The notes beneath the pieces were generated by a model that did no database searches, had not been told where the DNA came from, and worked only from the letters and a program-made list of their open reading frames with translations. DNA of 6,797 nt. Origin: HGM13634 sp045537285. GTDB lineage: Bacteria > Bacillota > Clostridia > TANB77 > CAG-508. This document shows, in pieces, positions 5,376 through 6,797 of this stretch. A program made the position numbers and the translations under genes. The DNA lies in contig JAZSPC010000014.1 of the NCBI GenBank assembly GCA_045537285.1, forward strand, positions 1 through 6,797. Reading direction: 5' to 3'. Numbering within the stretch: the first letter of the stretch is position 1; every line of letters begins with the position of its first letter.

Positions 5376-5400
5376 TAACACCTATTAAGGTGTTATTTTT
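5376..5400 (+). terminator. Rho-independent terminator of rpmF
   Basis: An 8-bp stem, TAACACCT (5376-5383) with AGGTGTTA (5388-5395), closes a 4-nt ATTA loop and is followed by TTTTTATTTT. It begins 3 nt after the rpmF stop. Confidence 0.85.
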
Positions 5401-5414
5401 ATTTTGATATACAA

Positions 5415-5444
5415 AAAGAGTAACTATTAAATTAGTTACTCTTT
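5415..5444. terminator. Second hairpin, shared by rpmF and the M18 gene
   Basis: A 12-bp perfect stem pairs 5415-5426 with 5433-5444 around a 6-nt loop. On the minus strand it follows the stop of the aminopeptidase gene by 12 nt and runs into TTTTT, so it is the natural terminator for that gene. On the plus strand it is followed by AATTTTT and can back up the rpmF terminator. Confidence 0.75.
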
Positions 5445-5456
5445 AATTTTTAAATT

Positions 5457-6797
5457 CTAATTCCAAAATGCTTTATATGTTTCATATGCACAGTAAACAT
5501 CAAATTTTGAAGTTACTTCATAAGGTGCGTGCATTGAAAGGACTGGAACACCACAATCTATTACATCAACACCTTTGTTTGCTAAGATGTATGCAATTGT
5601 TCCTCCACCACCAATATCAACTTTACCAAGTTCTGTTAATTGGTATGGTATTCTGTTTCTTTCTAACATATTTCTTACTTCTGCTACAAACTCAGCATTA
5701 GCATCAGATGCTCCTGATTTTCCTCTTGCACCCGTATATTTAGTAAGTCCAATACCTTTTCCCAAATATCCAGCATTCTTTGTATCTGATACAGAAGCAT
5801 AAATTGGGTCATATCCTGCATCTACATCTGATGATAACATTCTTGAATTGCAGAACACTTTTCTTATTAAATCAGGTCTATTTTCTCCTGTTTTATTTAA
5901 GATTTCAGAAATGAAATAATCAAATACTAATGATTCCATTCCTGTATTTCCCATACTTCCTACTTCTTCTTTATCTGATAATATGCATACCGCTGTTCTT
6001 TCAGGTGTTTTTGTATCTAAAAGAGCTCTTATTGATGTATATGCACATACTCTATCATCTTGGCCATATCCTGCAACCATGCTACTGTCAAATCCTAAAC
6101 TTCTTGCTTTAAATGCTGGTACTATTTCTAATTCTGAGCTTAGAAAATCTGCTTCTACTATTCCATATTTTTTGTTTAATATGTTTAATATATTTAATTT
6201 TACTTTTTCACTTACTTCTTTATCATTATATGGCACACTTCCTATAAGAAGATTTAGATCTTCACCTTTTATGCCTTCTTTTAGTTTTCTTTCCATTTGT
6301 TCTTGTGCTAAATGTGGTAAAAGGTCTGTTATTGTAAATATTGGGTCTTCTTCGTGTTCACCTACATTTACATTTATTTTTTCTCCATTTGTTTTAACTA
6401 TAACCCCATGTATCGCCAAAGGAATTGCTGTCCATTGATATTTTTTAATTCCACCATAATAATGTGTTTTAAAATATGCAAATCCTCCATCTTCATATAA
6501 TGGATTTGGTTTTAAATCTAATCTTGGAGTATCAACATGCGCTCCAATAACATTTAATCCATTTTCTAATTTTTCTTTACCTATAACTGCCATGTATACA
6601 CTTTTATCTCTATTGATATAGTATACTTTATCTCCCGGTTTTAAATTTTCATATTCACATATACATTTAAATCCATTTTCATCTAACATTTTTTTAGCGA
6701 ATGCTACACATTCTCTTTCTGTTTTTCCTTTATTTAAGAAATAGATATATTCATCAGAAAATTTCATAATCATGTTTTCTTTTTCTGAATCTACATT
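5457..6797 (-). CDS. M18-family zinc aminopeptidase (5' end outside window)
   Basis: The product is a cytosolic metallo-aminopeptidase of family M18, which removes N-terminal residues from peptides as a large homo-oligomer. Counting from the ATG at 6773, metal ligands and catalytic residues are: H79 and D81 in GAHVDTP, the bridging D239 in GQDDR, catalytic E269 and ligand E270 in SDKEEVGS, D316 in SSDVDAG, and H415 in SMHAPYEV. The insert between about 95 and 220 matches the position of the M18 oligomerisation domain. From the 6773 ATG it would be 438 aa, but the frame stays open to the window edge (NVDSEKEN precedes that Met), no ribosome-binding site stands before the ATG, and family members I recall carry extra N-terminal residues before the FLNKGKTERE-like segment. 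I therefore treat it as a partial gene. It converges on rpmF and is not obviously linked in function to its neighbours. Confidence 0.93.
   Translation of the reverse strand, partial: NVDSEKENMIMKFSDEYIYFLNKGKTERECVAFAKKMLDENGFKCICEYENLKPGDKVYYINRDKSVYMAVIGKEKLENGLNVIGAHVDTPRLDLKPNPLYEDGGFAYFKTHYYGGIKKYQWTAIPLAIHGVIVKTNGEKINVNVGEHEEDPIFTITDLLPHLAQEQMERKLKEGIKGEDLNLLIGSVPYNDKEVSEKVKLNILNILNKKYGIVEADFLSSELEIVPAFKARSLGFDSSMVAGYGQDDRVCAYTSIRALLDTKTPERTAVCILSDKEEVGSMGNTGMESLVFDYFISEILNKTGENRPDLIRKVFCNSRMLSSDVDAGYDPIYASVSDTKNAGYLGKGIGLTKYTGARGKSGASDANAEFVAEVRNMLERNRIPYQLTELGKVDIGGGGTIAYILANKGVDVIDCGVPVLSMHAPYEVTSKFDVYCAYETYKAFWN

Noticed and set aside
5983..6438. Plus-strand open frame of 151 codons, and shorter ones at 5468-5802 and 5930-6112
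   Set aside because: All are antisense to the M18 aminopeptidase, which carries every expected catalytic residue. They overlap one another in different frames and lack start signals.

Overview
This window is a very AT-rich stretch of bacterial chromosome. The genetic code is standard: Trp is TGG in every gene checked, and TGA appears only as a stop. The composition, purine-rich Shine-Dalgarno sites (AGGAGG, GGAGGT), A/T-rich promoters, the der-plsY-gpsA gene order, a four-cysteine L32 and an M18 aminopeptidase all point to a low-GC Firmicute, probably a Clostridia-type or related uncultured gut lineage. The species cannot be named from this sequence.

Left edge (1-1025): the 3' end of an unrecognised plus-strand gene converges on a minus-strand HAD-family phosphatase, with a hairpin between them that can serve both. 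This part is visibly more AT-rich than the rest and looks like the least conserved section.

Centre (1055-4650, all minus strand): an extended -10 promoter drives der, then plsY, then gpsA. Der is a ribosome-assembly GTPase. GpsA makes sn-glycerol-3-phosphate and PlsY puts the first acyl chain on it, so the last two catalyse consecutive steps of phospholipid synthesis. The gaps are 15 and 4 nt, and the gpsA ribosome-binding site lies inside the last codons of plsY, so these genes are very likely co-transcribed. After 62 nt comes a 143-aa coiled-coil/zinc-ribbon protein of unknown role. It has its own possible promoter and is closed by a 34-bp perfect palindrome that is probably a terminator. 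In many endospore formers spoIVA follows gpsA; here this gene takes that place.

Right part (4663-6797): a single minus-strand gene for an unrecognised 81-aa protein is followed by its own terminator. It is divergent from rpmF (ribosomal protein L32, plus strand). The roughly 220-bp region between them carries good promoters in both directions and four copies of AAAGGT, two of which form an 18-bp inverted repeat. This is the most interesting non-coding signal in the window. rpmF ends in its own terminator, followed by a second hairpin shared with the convergent M18 aminopeptidase, whose 5' end runs off the window.

Overall this is mostly housekeeping sequence. I see no CRISPR, mobile element, tRNA or rRNA, and no clear sign of a new multi-gene system. 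The candidates worth following are the AAAGGT operator-like cluster, the 81-aa orphan, the zinc-ribbon gene beside gpsA, and the unidentified left-edge gene.
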